The notes: generated by a model from the sequence alone, not told the origin. 16,479 bases of DNA from DSAR01 sp034437315 (GCA_034437315.1 DAOTUC010000058.1:1-16479); one strand, 5' to 3'; shown: positions 5,650 through 13,983, numbered from the stretch's first letter. A program made the numbers and translations.

Positions 5650-7923
5650 CTATCCCCTCTTCACTTCCACTTGATGCACCGGCAGGACCACGTGAAACTC
5701 CCCGCCGGGGCGCTTTTCCTCATCGTATCCAGGGCTCTCCGCCCAGATGCGCCCCCCGTGCGCCTCAACGATGCCGCGCACAATCGTCAGCCCCAATCCC
5801 GGCCCCGCTCCCTTGAACTTCGTCTTGCCGGTGCTGTGCAACAGCACGTCGCCAGGCCGGTAGAACTTCTCAAAGATACTTTCCAAATCCTCCGGGGCGA
5901 TACCGATGCCGGTGTCCGCTACGATAATCTCCACCCGCTGGTCTCGAGGCAGGGTCCACGCTTGCAAGCGCCCGGTGATTTGGATGTGTCCGCCGTCGGG
6001 CGTGAATTTGATGGCGTTCTGAATAAGCTGGGAGAACGCTTGCTCCAGACGCTGGACATCGGATGAGATCGGCGGCAGGTGATCCAATCCGGCAATCGTC
6101 AGCGCCAGATCCCGTTCCTCCAGCGCCGAACGCCACTGCTCCGCGGCGGCCTCAATAATCGGCTGGATGGGTTTGAGCGACAGATTGAGCGACAGGGTCT
6201 CCGTGTCGATCTGCGCCACGTCGAACATCATATCCACGATCTCTTCCAGGCGTTGGCTGGCGATATTTAGCCCCCGCACCATATTCTCAGCCGCCAATGG
6301 GTCCAGCGAATTGGTTTCAACCATCTCTTTGATGATACCAGAGTAGCCCTTGACCTGCGTGAGGGGCGTCCGCAATTCGTGGGAGGCAATGTCGATAAAG
6401 TCAGATTTAGCGCGGCCCATGCGCGTTAACTCTTGATTAGCTCGGGCCAACGCCTCGTTCAACCGCTTGATTTCCTCATTGCGGGCTTTCAGGTCGTCAA
6501 ACAGGCGGGCGTTATCAAGCGCCACGGCTGTTTGATCGGCCAACGTCGCCAGCAAAACCATATCCGGCTCAAAATAACGGTCGCCTGAGCGCTTGGGCCC
6601 CAGCGTTAACAAGCCTACCCATTCACCCTGAGCGTGAATGGGGATATAGATATCCATATCCAGTTGCTTCAACCAAGCCCGTTCATCGGCCGCAAGGGCC
6701 CCAAAACGCGGGTGCAAATCCACGTCATACTGGGTCAGGCAGACTTGTTCCCGCTTCAGGCAATCGACCAGCGTGCTCGACCCGCTCAACACCCCGGACG
6801 GCGTTTCTCCGCCCTCCGATTCTCCCCCGCTTACACCACGCAGGCGATATGTGGCCCCCGCCGCCTTTCCATCCCGCTCCTCTGAATCCGATTCAGTGAG
6901 ATCAGGATGAACCACGAAGAGAGCGCCATGCCGGGCATCCAGGGCGTCCTGGGCGAAATTCACCACGGTGGAAGCGAGCGCCTCCAACTCGACGACGTTG
7001 TTAATTTGTTGACTATACTCGCGCAACGCTTGGTTGTGATCATATCTCGCGCCCACGAGCAAGCCGTTCACGAAGCGGCGGATGATTCGCAGGAGCGGAT
7101 TGAAGAGCAGCGCCAGGATCAAGCTTAAGCCAACGCCGACCGTCACAAGGTGGTACGTCGGGGCGATTTGGAGCACGTATTGCGCCAGGAGAAAGCCGCC
7201 GGTGTAGAGCGCGATGGTCGCGAGCGTCGTGATCAAATAGCCGACGAGCTGGCGCACCGCATGACGCACATCAGGCAGCCGATGGGTTAAGAGGACGCTG
7301 GTCACGCTCAGAACGTGCAATAGGTAGAAGATGATGGACAGGAATGGATGTTGAGCCAGGAGCAGCGCCGCTCCCAGGGCGGATAGGGTCAACGTCAGGA
7401 ACCAATAGATCATCCGGTTTTTGTGGAGCGGCTGATGAACGCGGCGACGGGCGACGATGATCATCAGCGTCACGCCGCCCATAAAGAGGCCCCAGCCCAG
7501 GAGCGCGATGCTGACCGGTAGCCGCCAACGTGCGAGCGTCCAACGTCCGGCGATGGGGAGCGTTTCGGGAAGCCTGGGCAGGTAGATTTCCACGATCGCC
7601 AGGCCAATCAAGCCGGCAAGTCCCAACAGCCGCCACAACCAGCCTGGGCGCTCATACCCCAGAAAAATCCGGGTCAATTGCAGATACCATACAGCGAGCA
7701 CAAAGATGACGTAGAGCGATACGCGAGACGCCGCGCCATCGGGAACGGCCAACCAACCCAGTTCAAGCGCCAAGCGAGCGAGTTCCCACAGGCAAAACAA
7801 GGCGGCATAGGGGACGAAAAGATACGCCATCCGGTCGCGAAATCCCCGTCGTTTCAGGAAAACGGCGACGGTCAAGAGATACACAACAGCGGCGATCACC
7901 GAGGCTATATTTACAGGCGTCAT
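5650..7923 (-). CDS. Membrane sensor histidine kinase with GAF domain
   Basis: A 757-aa sensor kinase. Residues 1-290 contain roughly seven to nine hydrophobic segments (a multi-pass input domain). A GAF-like domain lies at about 305-475, a short coiled coil at 477-505, and a HisKA domain follows with phospho-acceptor H515 in ASHELRTPLTQ. The ATPase domain has N-box N636 (QNAIKFTPDGG), G1 DTGIGI at 670-675, F-box EKFYRP at 685-690 and G2 GAGPGLGLTIV at 705-715. All catalytic motifs are intact. The start is ATG 7923, overlapping the O-antigen ligase stop as ATGA; GTG 7932 is an alternative. No response regulator is encoded in the window, so its partner is elsewhere. The ligand is unknown. Its position between envelope-glycan genes and a transporter suggests it responds to envelope or extracellular conditions. 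Confidence 0.92.
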   Translation of the reverse strand: MTPVNIASVIAAVVYLLTVAVFLKRRGFRDRMAYLFVPYAALFCLWELARLALELGWLAVPDGAASRVSLYVIFVLAVWYLQLTRIFLGYERPGWLWRLLGLAGLIGLAIVEIYLPRLPETLPIAGRWTLARWRLPVSIALLGWGLFMGGVTLMIIVARRRVHQPLHKNRMIYWFLTLTLSALGAALLLAQHPFLSIIFYLLHVLSVTSVLLTHRLPDVRHAVRQLVGYLITTLATIALYTGGFLLAQYVLQIAPTYHLVTVGVGLSLILALLFNPLLRIIRRFVNGLLVGARYDHNQALREYSQQINNVVELEALASTVVNFAQDALDARHGALFVVHPDLTESDSEERDGKAAGATYRLRGVSGGESEGGETPSGVLSGSSTLVDCLKREQVCLTQYDVDLHPRFGALAADERAWLKQLDMDIYIPIHAQGEWVGLLTLGPKRSGDRYFEPDMVLLATLADQTAVALDNARLFDDLKARNEEIKRLNEALARANQELTRMGRAKSDFIDIASHELRTPLTQVKGYSGIIKEMVETNSLDPLAAENMVRGLNIASQRLEEIVDMMFDVAQIDTETLSLNLSLKPIQPIIEAAAEQWRSALEERDLALTIAGLDHLPPISSDVQRLEQAFSQLIQNAIKFTPDGGHIQITGRLQAWTLPRDQRVEIIVADTGIGIAPEDLESIFEKFYRPGDVLLHSTGKTKFKGAGPGLGLTIVRGIVEAHGGRIWAESPGYDEEKRPGGEFHVVLPVHQVEVKRG

Positions 7924-9479
7924 ATTCCCCACTCCCGCTTTGCATCATCACCCGGATAGTCGCGCGCCTCCTGCGATTCGGCCCGCCGCCTCTGGATGAG
8001 CCTGGTCGACGTCGCCGCCAGCCCAAGGACCAGCCAGAAAAGGGTGACCGAATGATGAAAATCCATGTTGAAGAAGTAATGATCGAAGACGCCGCCCACC
8101 AACGCGCCCGCGACGCCGGTGTGCAGCCCCCACCACAGGGGTTCGATATGCGGCGCTTGGGCCGCCAGGTCGCGCGCGCGCGTGCGCGTGCGCCAGAAGT
8201 CGATGAATAAGGCCGCCATCGCGACCAGAAAGCTGGTCAAACCGATCAGGCCCATCTGCACGGCGATGAGGAGATAGACGTTGGCGACGCCGATGTAGGT
8301 ATCAATATCGGGCGAACCGGCGAAACCCACCCCCAGCCACGGGTATCGTCCGATCAGGATCAGGGCATCCTTGTACTCGCCCATCCGCATCTGCGTCGCC
8401 AGATCCGCCGTTTGAAAGCCCTCCGCGAAATGCCTGACCAGATCCTGGGTCTGGGGCAACAGCAGCATAAGCGCCAGGGCCGCGATCAACCAGATCCATA
8501 ACTTGCGGTAGCGGAAGGTGGCAAGAAGCGCCAAGACCACACCCAGGCCGACCATCGAGCCGCGGCTGATCGTCAAGCCCAGGCACAAGGACATCGCGCC
8601 CAACATCGGTACCAGGTAACGACGGCGAATGAGTGGGCGCCGGGCGAATAGCTGTGGGATGCTAACGCCCAACGCCATGTTAAGCAGACTGCCCAGCACG
8701 TTGGGATCCACCGAGGTGGACGTAGCCCGCATCAGTAACGATGGGTCATCCCGGATGTAGCGCAAGACGCCCGGCCCGGCGGGGTAGCCCAGTCGGGCCA
8801 GCGCGGATAGCAGGTCGATGACCAGCGCGTCGGAGACATAGGTCGCCAGCGCGTAGAGGGCGACGCCGAGGAGCGCCGCGCCGCACGCGCCGAAGATCAG
8901 CATCCGCACGATTCGTTGCAGGCGCTCGACGTCGCGCACAGTGTTCACGACGAGGAAGAACAGGGTGATGCTCAACAGCACCTCGGCGAAGTGACGCAGG
9001 AGGTAAGTGGTCAACGGCGCGTGAGAAAGGCCCACGATGAACGCGCCAATCGCCAACAGAGTGAACACAGCGACGAACGTCCCCGGCGACGTGACGATCA
9101 AATCACGCTGTGCGCCGGTAGCGATTTGAAACAGCCACAGGAAGAAGAGCGCGCCCAGCGCCGCGTCGAGGAAAGTGGGCGTGAAACCAATGCTGAAGGG
9201 AAAGGAAGCGAAAGGCAACAGGGTGACGACGCCGATCACGCCCAGGTAAGCGATTTCTATATCTCGCAACACCCACAGGGCTACGAAGAGAGCGATCAGG
9301 CCCACGCTAATCATCAAGACGCCGAACTCGGCCAATAGGTAGCCCAGGCCGAGCGCCAGGATGGCGCATAGCGCCAGCGTCGCTAAAACAGCCCGCCAGC
9401 GACGGCTCAATCCGCCGCCGACCGGGTGCCCGGAAAACATCTGATTGAACATCCGGTAGAGCAAATCCTGAGTTGTCAT
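7920..9479 (-). CDS. O-antigen ligase / polymerase-like membrane protein
   Basis: A 519-aa polytopic membrane protein of the O-antigen ligase (Wzy/WaaL, PF04932) superfamily, with about 12 hydrophobic segments. The family core is visible: LTISRGSMVGLG (R306), the long periplasmic loop with DLATQMRMGEYKDAL, GRYPWLGVGFAG (377-388), the following AN400VYL, and D466HYFFN. Members join lipid-linked glycans to an acceptor or polymerise them on the outer face of the membrane. Which of these it does cannot be decided. The start is ATG 9479, 16 bp after the DUF2723 glycosyltransferase stop. The stop overlaps the histidine kinase start. The hydrophilic tail from about 492 to 519 is likely cytoplasmic. 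An alternating purine-pyrimidine tract at 8171-8192 encodes the TRTRARD segment. Confidence 0.85.
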   Translation of the reverse strand: MTTQDLLYRMFNQMFSGHPVGGGLSRRWRAVLATLALCAILALGLGYLLAEFGVLMISVGLIALFVALWVLRDIEIAYLGVIGVVTLLPFASFPFSIGFTPTFLDAALGALFFLWLFQIATGAQRDLIVTSPGTFVAVFTLLAIGAFIVGLSHAPLTTYLLRHFAEVLLSITLFFLVVNTVRDVERLQRIVRMLIFGACGAALLGVALYALATYVSDALVIDLLSALARLGYPAGPGVLRYIRDDPSLLMRATSTSVDPNVLGSLLNMALGVSIPQLFARRPLIRRRYLVPMLGAMSLCLGLTISRGSMVGLGVVLALLATFRYRKLWIWLIAALALMLLLPQTQDLVRHFAEGFQTADLATQMRMGEYKDALILIGRYPWLGVGFAGSPDIDTYIGVANVYLLIAVQMGLIGLTSFLVAMAALFIDFWRTRTRARDLAAQAPHIEPLWWGLHTGVAGALVGGVFDHYFFNMDFHHSVTLFWLVLGLAATSTRLIQRRRAESQEARDYPGDDAKREWGI

Positions 9480-9495
9480 ATCAAGTCCGTCCTAT

Positions 9496-12462
9496 CTACG
9501 GCAATGACCATGAACCCAACGGCGTCTGGTCGAAACGCTCGTCCATCGACGGCAGCGGCGTCATACGGAAGTTCTCGTAGGCCAGGAAGACTGCGCGCAC
9601 CTCTCGCCCCGCGAATTCCGGGGGGATGTGCAAGAGTCGCCGATCGACGACCCGGCTGCCCCGAATCCATTTGAGGGTCGGGACGGCCCCCAGGCCCGGT
9701 TGGCAATCGTGAGCGTCTAACCATTGCCCATCCGGTCCCAACAGCCGCACGCTGGTCGCGATGTCGATGGACAGAGGGCGCAAGGCGAGCAACGTCACGT
9801 CCACCGTCATCGTCTCGCCCGGTCGCGCCGGGCGGGCGTCGGCGCCGACGACGACCATCTCGTCGCCCAGCGGCGCGAAACGGGCGTCAAGCGGGGCGGG
9901 CAGCAACCATCCACCGGTTGACCTCCAACCCCACGGCCCGGCCGCTCGCACCGGTGCGCCGGTCTCATCGGTCACAGTGAGGCGGAACGGCGCCCACCCC
10001 ACATCAATCAGATCCACGCTCACGGTCTGATACGCGCCGTCCGGTATAGCGGGCAGCGGGGCGACGCCTGCCGCGCCAGGGACGGCGTCCAGATGGACCT
10101 GCCAACCGGGGGGTATCGCCCCCCGCCAATGCAGGTAGACGCGCAGCACGTCCGGCGCGCCGCGGTCGTAATCGACCCCGACCAGCGTGGGGCCATTCTC
10201 GAAGGCTAGGCTGCGCCGGCGGAGGGTGAAGGGGCGCTGCTCCGACGGCGCGATTTCCAGTTCGGTCAACGTCACGCGCGTTTCGCCGTCGCCGCCCTCC
10301 GGGAGGAGATCCTCGAACCCGGCGGCGGTCTGGACGTATGCGCCCAGCGTCGCTCGGTATTCACCGGGCGGCAGGGTCGGATAGAGCGGCAAGACCACGC
10401 GCGCGAAGTGGACGCTTGCATCGCCGCGTTCGGCCTCGACCAGGCGACGGTCTGCCTGCGCCCATTGCCGCCCTTCCGCGTCGACCAGGCGCAGGGTAAA
10501 GGATGGAGCGCTTGGCAGCGCAGGCTGTATCGTGGACGCGCGCCAGGCCAGGACAAATTCGAGCGTCTGACCGGGCTGGATCGTCTCGCCGGTAAGCCGG
10601 TGGCCCAGCAGGTCTATCGCGCCTCCAAAAACGGTCGACGGCGGCATGAGGGGCGCTTGCGCCGTATCGACGGGATAGGGGCGCGCCAGGAACCCCGATT
10701 CCCATGGCTCGATGACGCAATCGTCAAACTCGAAAAAGTGAGTTAGCAGAACCGGCTGGTCGGGCGGAGCCTCTTGGATCCGTTGCCACCAGACATCGGC
10801 GTAATCCTGACCGGCGACCGGATAGACGTAGCGCACATCCACATCGGGGCGCAATCCCTCGACCTCCTGAAGGTAGAGCAGCGGCGTCGCCCAGCGCCAA
10901 TCGGCCAGGATGCGCGAATCGGCGGGCGCGCTCGTCAACAGGGGCTCGACCGTCTGGCGGGCGGTGTAATCATCAGCCAATTCCACGAAGCTGGGCGCGT
11001 GGGCCCACCCATTGAGCAAGCCGCCCCACAGGGCCAGCGCCGTCAGAAGTCTGGGCCAATGGCGGCGCGTCGGCCCGGCGGCGAGCGCGGGAGCCAGGCC
11101 AACGGCGATGGCGAGGGGCAGGTAGGCCGGTATGAGGTACTCAACCGTCTGGGGCGCGCGGTAGGTGATTGAGATGAAGGTGTGCAACAGAAAGCTTCCA
11201 CACAGGAGGATGAAGAGCTTGTAATCACGCCGCGCCATAGCCACAAATCCCACCAGCGCCAACGCCAGGAGCACGAGGTTAAATTGAAAAGGATACAGGG
11301 TCGGCAGAAGGGCCAGGCGGTGGGGCAGATCCTGGAGGGTGGCGAAGGCGAACATATCCCCCCTGAACCCCAGGGCCAGGAAATGGTGGAGAAAGCCGGT
11401 GAGCGTGTTCAGATTATCAGGAGCCAATGGCGCGCCCATCCCGCCCCGGATTGGGAGATAGGCCAACGGCGCCAAGCCCGCGAGGCCGGCTAACGCCGGG
11501 CGCAGCCAGCGACGGGGTTGCAGAGCCAGGCGGGGGTCGATTAGCAACAAGTAAGCGACGAAAAAAGGCGTCAGGAAGATCAATGGGGGGTGGTGGCCCA
11601 ATCCCAGGCTCAGCGACAGCGCCAGCAAGGCGAGCGGCCGTTTCGCCTCCTGTTCGTTATCGGCGGCGGCGAAACGGGAGAGGAAGTAGAGCACGAGCGC
11701 CAGGAAGAACGCGGTGAAGGGGCGTTTACTGGCGGTGGTCGACTGGGCCCAGAATGTGACGGCGGTCCCCAGCGTCAGCGGGCTGATTATGCCGCTGGCG
11801 GCGACTAACCGACCGGATGCGCCCAGGCGGCGGGCCCATTGGCGCGTCGCGCGGGAGAGAACAAGCAGCGTCGTCGCCGAGACCAGGGCGCTGAATAAGT
11901 TTAACCGGTAGGCGGGCGCTCCCCACGGCAACAAACGGACGAACAGGTGAGCGACCATCGTGTAGAGTGGGAAGCCGGGAGGGTGGGGCACGCCCAGAAG
12001 GGTCGCCGCCAATTGGAATTCACCGGCGTCGGCCGGGAGCAGGCCGGGGGCGCTCGTGACGCCATACGCGATCAACGCGCCCACGAAGACCGCGCCGTCC
12101 ATCAGCCCCTCGCGCGAGCGCAACGCCGACAACACGCTCGGCCCCCACCAGAGCAAGGCGACGAGGGCGGCGACAGCGCCAGCGACTTCAAGCGCGCGAT
12201 AGGGCCAGACGACGTAAACGAGGAGAGGCAACGTGCGCCAGGAGACGAAAACGGCCAATGGGCCTATCGCAACGCGGCGGGCCAGAGCAAAACCGCCCCA
12301 GACGCCAAGCCCTATCAAAATGATGACCAAAGCATTGACGAAAAAGCCGGGCCATGGTCGACCCCCCAGCTCCAACGCAAGACGGGCGACAAATAACCCC
12401 AGGACAGCGCCGGGAAGGTCGTTTAAGAGCAATCGTTGTGAGCGAACAGTCGTGGTATTCAT
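9496..12462 (-). CDS. DUF2723 (PMT-like, GT-C fold) membrane glycosyltransferase with beta-rich tail
   Basis: A 988-aa protein. The N-terminal half, to about residue 500, is polytopic. It carries the DUF2723 signature DAGEFQLAATLLGVPHPPGFPLYTM..., with the acidic pair D145/E148 and HPPG 160-163, followed by RLNLFSAL. This family is related to protein O-mannosyltransferases and to eukaryotic TMEM260, and should transfer sugar from a lipid-linked donor outside the membrane. From about 590 to the end the chain is soluble and beta-rich (for example GETIQPGQTLEFVLAWRAS, LPPGEYRATLGAYV, PARPGETMTVDVTLL). This resembles stacked beta-sandwich domains, possibly for glycan or acceptor binding. It is the first gene of the minus-strand cluster and has a promoter directly before its ATG. 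Acceptor and sugar are unknown. Confidence 0.87.
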   Translation of the reverse strand: MNTTTVRSQRLLLNDLPGAVLGLFVARLALELGGRPWPGFFVNALVIILIGLGVWGGFALARRVAIGPLAVFVSWRTLPLLVYVVWPYRALEVAGAVAALVALLWWGPSVLSALRSREGLMDGAVFVGALIAYGVTSAPGLLPADAGEFQLAATLLGVPHPPGFPLYTMVAHLFVRLLPWGAPAYRLNLFSALVSATTLLVLSRATRQWARRLGASGRLVAASGIISPLTLGTAVTFWAQSTTASKRPFTAFFLALVLYFLSRFAAADNEQEAKRPLALLALSLSLGLGHHPPLIFLTPFFVAYLLLIDPRLALQPRRWLRPALAGLAGLAPLAYLPIRGGMGAPLAPDNLNTLTGFLHHFLALGFRGDMFAFATLQDLPHRLALLPTLYPFQFNLVLLALALVGFVAMARRDYKLFILLCGSFLLHTFISITYRAPQTVEYLIPAYLPLAIAVGLAPALAAGPTRRHWPRLLTALALWGGLLNGWAHAPSFVELADDYTARQTVEPLLTSAPADSRILADWRWATPLLYLQEVEGLRPDVDVRYVYPVAGQDYADVWWQRIQEAPPDQPVLLTHFFEFDDCVIEPWESGFLARPYPVDTAQAPLMPPSTVFGGAIDLLGHRLTGETIQPGQTLEFVLAWRASTIQPALPSAPSFTLRLVDAEGRQWAQADRRLVEAERGDASVHFARVVLPLYPTLPPGEYRATLGAYVQTAAGFEDLLPEGGDGETRVTLTELEIAPSEQRPFTLRRRSLAFENGPTLVGVDYDRGAPDVLRVYLHWRGAIPPGWQVHLDAVPGAAGVAPLPAIPDGAYQTVSVDLIDVGWAPFRLTVTDETGAPVRAAGPWGWRSTGGWLLPAPLDARFAPLGDEMVVVGADARPARPGETMTVDVTLLALRPLSIDIATSVRLLGPDGQWLDAHDCQPGLGAVPTLKWIRGSRVVDRRLLHIPPEFAGREVRAVFLAYENFRMTPLPSMDERFDQTPLGSWSLP

Positions 12463-12470
12463 GTGGCGAG

Positions 12471-12499
12471 ATTATACCATTGGGCGGGCTTAGAGGAAA
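12471..12499 (-). promoter_or_regulatory. Extended -10 promoter of the glycan/kinase/nitrilase cluster
   Basis: On the minus strand the -10 is a perfect TATAAT (12476-12471), preceded by TGG, giving an extended -10 (TGnTATAAT). A weak -35, TTTCCT, lies 17 bases upstream (12499-12494). Only 8 bases separate the -10 from ATG 12462, so transcription should begin at or just before the start codon. The mRNA is likely leaderless or nearly so, and no Shine-Dalgarno fits. Confidence 0.75.
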
Positions 12500-12529
12500 G
12501 CGAATGGCATCACGATTACCTTTTTCCTA

Positions 12530-12558
12530 TGGACAGTTCGCTCTATACGTGGTATGAT
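12530..12558 (+). promoter_or_regulatory. Promoter facing the unknown membrane protein gene
   Basis: TGGACA (12530-12535, 5/6 match to the -35) is followed after exactly 17 bases by TATGAT (12553-12558). The -10 is preceded by TGG, an extended -10. Predicted transcription start is about 12565, at the left end of the MITE-like element. It is divergent from the cluster promoter at 12471-12499. Confidence 0.7.
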
Positions 12559-12563
12559 TAAGT

Positions 12564-12716
12564 CTGGAGTTTTCCACCTGGCTGTAACAATCTACAAGTC
12601 GCCGCTAAGGCAAGCTAATTATGGTAAAATTATGTTTCCTTGTGCATATTTGTAGCTTGCAAGATGGTTTTCAAAGATGACCGCAGCAGTAGTTAACATC
12701 AACTGGAAAACTCCAG
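12564..12716. mobile_element. MITE-like element with 13-bp TIRs and 6-bp TSD
   Basis: The terminal inverted repeats CTGGAGTTTTCCA (12564-12576) and TGGAAAACTCCAG (12704-12716) match perfectly. Similarity continues imperfectly inward (both ends reach a TGT(T)AAC stretch). The direct repeat TTAAGT immediately flanks both ends (12558-12563 and 12717-12722), as expected of a target-site duplication. The 153-bp body has no coding capacity and contains a nested dyad GCAAGCTA/TAGCTTGC (12610-12617/12653-12660). An extended -10-like TGGTAAAAT lies inside (12622-12630). The right end makes a short palindrome AACTGGA-AAAC-TCCAGTT (12701-12718). It was probably mobilised in trans by an unidentified DDE transposase, and no transposase is in the window. 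It sits in the leader of the downstream gene. Confidence 0.75.
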
Positions 12717-12766
12717 TTAAGTTGATCGATTTCGTTCTGGTTCGTCCAGGTTAAGAAAGTGAGACG

Positions 12767-13507
12767 ATGATGAATGTCATACCAGCTTGGGCGATTTTGA
12801 TTTTGATTTTCGCCCTGTTAGCCTTGGCCGGTGGATTGGCCTTCTGGTTATATGAGTACGTCCGCGGCGGCGCCCAGAGCGGCGCCCAGTCCTCGCTTCA
12901 CTCAACTGCCGCCTCGCCTGGACAGGCCGCGAGTCGTAACGGGGTCGAGAATGAAGCGCAGGAACTGCTGCGGGTTTGCCGGATGCCGAAAGGGGAGCTC
13001 GTTGTGTTCGTGCTGGGCCAACGTTATGGACATTTACGCGAGATCAAGGATCGACACGTTGGAGGAGAGGCGGTCGCGGCGATCAAAGCCATCACGCTGT
13101 TCGCCAAGGGGTGGCTGCCGGCGCTGCGCAAGGACGAAGAAACGCCCGCCAGCGTCGAGCCCGCCATAGACCCGGAGGCATTCCTGGAAAAATTGCAGAG
13201 CGCCGACCTCTTTCCACGGGAGAAGACAGGTCGCTCTTCAGGTCTGTTTAGCGTCAACCGACCCGGCGCGACTTCTACGCCCATAGAGCCTCTGTCGACG
13301 CCGGCCGACGAGATCAACCGCTTGATTGAGGAGCGGTTGGAGCAATATCCACCAATGCAAAAACACAACATCCATCTCACGACCAATCCAGACGGGAGCT
13401 TGTGTTTCCACATCGGTTTGCACACGTTTGGCGCGCCAGAAGAAATCGCCGATCCGCAGGTGCGCGCTTTCGTTCAAGACACCATCCAGAAGTGGAAAGA
13501 GACGTAG
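12767..13507 (+). CDS. Single-pass membrane protein of unknown function
   Basis: I do not recognise this 246-aa protein. It has one N-terminal transmembrane helix (about residues 7-29, no cleavage site evident) and a Gly/Ser/Ala/Gln-rich linker (33-60). A folded region at about 62-130 follows (AQELLRVCRMPKGELVVFVLGQ...), then a low-complexity stretch. The C-terminal region at about 185-246 (DEINRLIEERL...GSLCFHIGLHTFGAPEEIADPQVRAFVQDTIQKW) looks like a compact alpha/beta domain. The basic residues after the helix suggest the soluble part is cytoplasmic. ATG 12767 is followed directly by ATG 12770; AAGTGAG upstream allows either. Its promoter at 12530-12558 is separated from the gene by the MITE-like insertion, giving a leader of about 200 nt instead of an ancestral 45-50 nt. 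Confidence 0.75.
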   Translation: MMNVIPAWAILILIFALLALAGGLAFWLYEYVRGGAQSGAQSSLHSTAASPGQAASRNGVENEAQELLRVCRMPKGELVVFVLGQRYGHLREIKDRHVGGEAVAAIKAITLFAKGWLPALRKDEETPASVEPAIDPEAFLEKLQSADLFPREKTGRSSGLFSVNRPGATSTPIEPLSTPADEINRLIEERLEQYPPMQKHNIHLTTNPDGSLCFHIGLHTFGAPEEIADPQVRAFVQDTIQKWKET

Positions 13508-13569
13508 TCAAATCCGACACTTGGTAAAAAAACTGGCATGCCATCAGGATGATGGCGGTCGGGTGCTGC

Positions 13570-13803
13570 TTATGGCTTTTGGCCGCACGTAGCGCACGAT
13601 GCCGAGGGGGAGCAGGAACCGCAGGATGCGCCAGCCCCGGCGATCACCCGCCCGTCGCCCACGGCGGAGAAGAGAGAGATCATCCGTCGCGTCTCCTCGC
13701 CTCCGCAATTGGGGCACGCGATAGGCGCATCCGCTTCAGACATCGCGCGCAAAGCGTCGAAGCAAGTCTCGCAATCTGAACATTGATATTCGTACAAAGG
13801 CAT
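13570..13803 (-). CDS. FmdB-family zinc-ribbon protein
   Basis: A 77-aa protein beginning MPLYEYQCSDCETCFDAL, the FmdB/regulatory-protein-FmdB signature. The zinc ribbon uses C8/C11 and C30/C33 (CPNCG). A Gly/Ser/Cys-rich tail with four further cysteines (C61, C64, C70, C73) is common in this family and could bind a second metal. The family's role is unclear; some members were linked to regulation of formamidase/amidase genes. The start is ATG 13803, because the homologous sequence begins there. The reading frame is open further upstream to 13983, but that part overlaps the promoter and looks non-coding. Its stop converges on the unknown membrane protein gene, with 62 bp between them that hold no clear feature. 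It is monocistronic with its own promoter. Confidence 0.87.
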   Translation of the reverse strand: MPLYEYQCSDCETCFDALRAMSEADAPIACPNCGGEETRRMISLFSAVGDGRVIAGAGASCGSCSPSASCATCGQKP

Positions 13804-13843
13804 AAAGTCTTTACCCCCGTTTCGTCTATTCTCCAATACCGGC

Positions 13844-13872
13844 ATTGTACTGCGATCCACACCGGTCGTCAA
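13844..13872 (-). promoter_or_regulatory. Near-consensus sigma-70-type promoter of the FmdB gene
   Basis: On the minus strand TTGACG (13872-13867) is followed after exactly 17 bases by TACAAT (13849-13844). Each hexamer differs from consensus at one position. The predicted start is near 13837, giving a leader of about 34 nt before ATG 13803. Confidence 0.78.
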
Positions 13873-13983
13873 GGCCAAATTGGCGTCCGAGGAGCAGCGG
13901 ACGTTCTCGATGAGACGCACCTGCGCCAGCATCCGCCGGGTCAAGCGGATTACCATGTTCCTAACCTGGACGAGCCAGAGCAA

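Noticed and set aside
12564..12716. 6S-like or other stand-alone structured small RNA
   Set aside because: The paired ends and nested stem fit an RNA, but the flanking TTAAGT direct repeats are better explained by transposition. No 6S-type central bubble could be confirmed.
13804..13983. Upstream extension of the FmdB reading frame
   Set aside because: FmdB proteins start at MPLYEY; the extension covers a near-perfect promoter and has no recognisable sequence.
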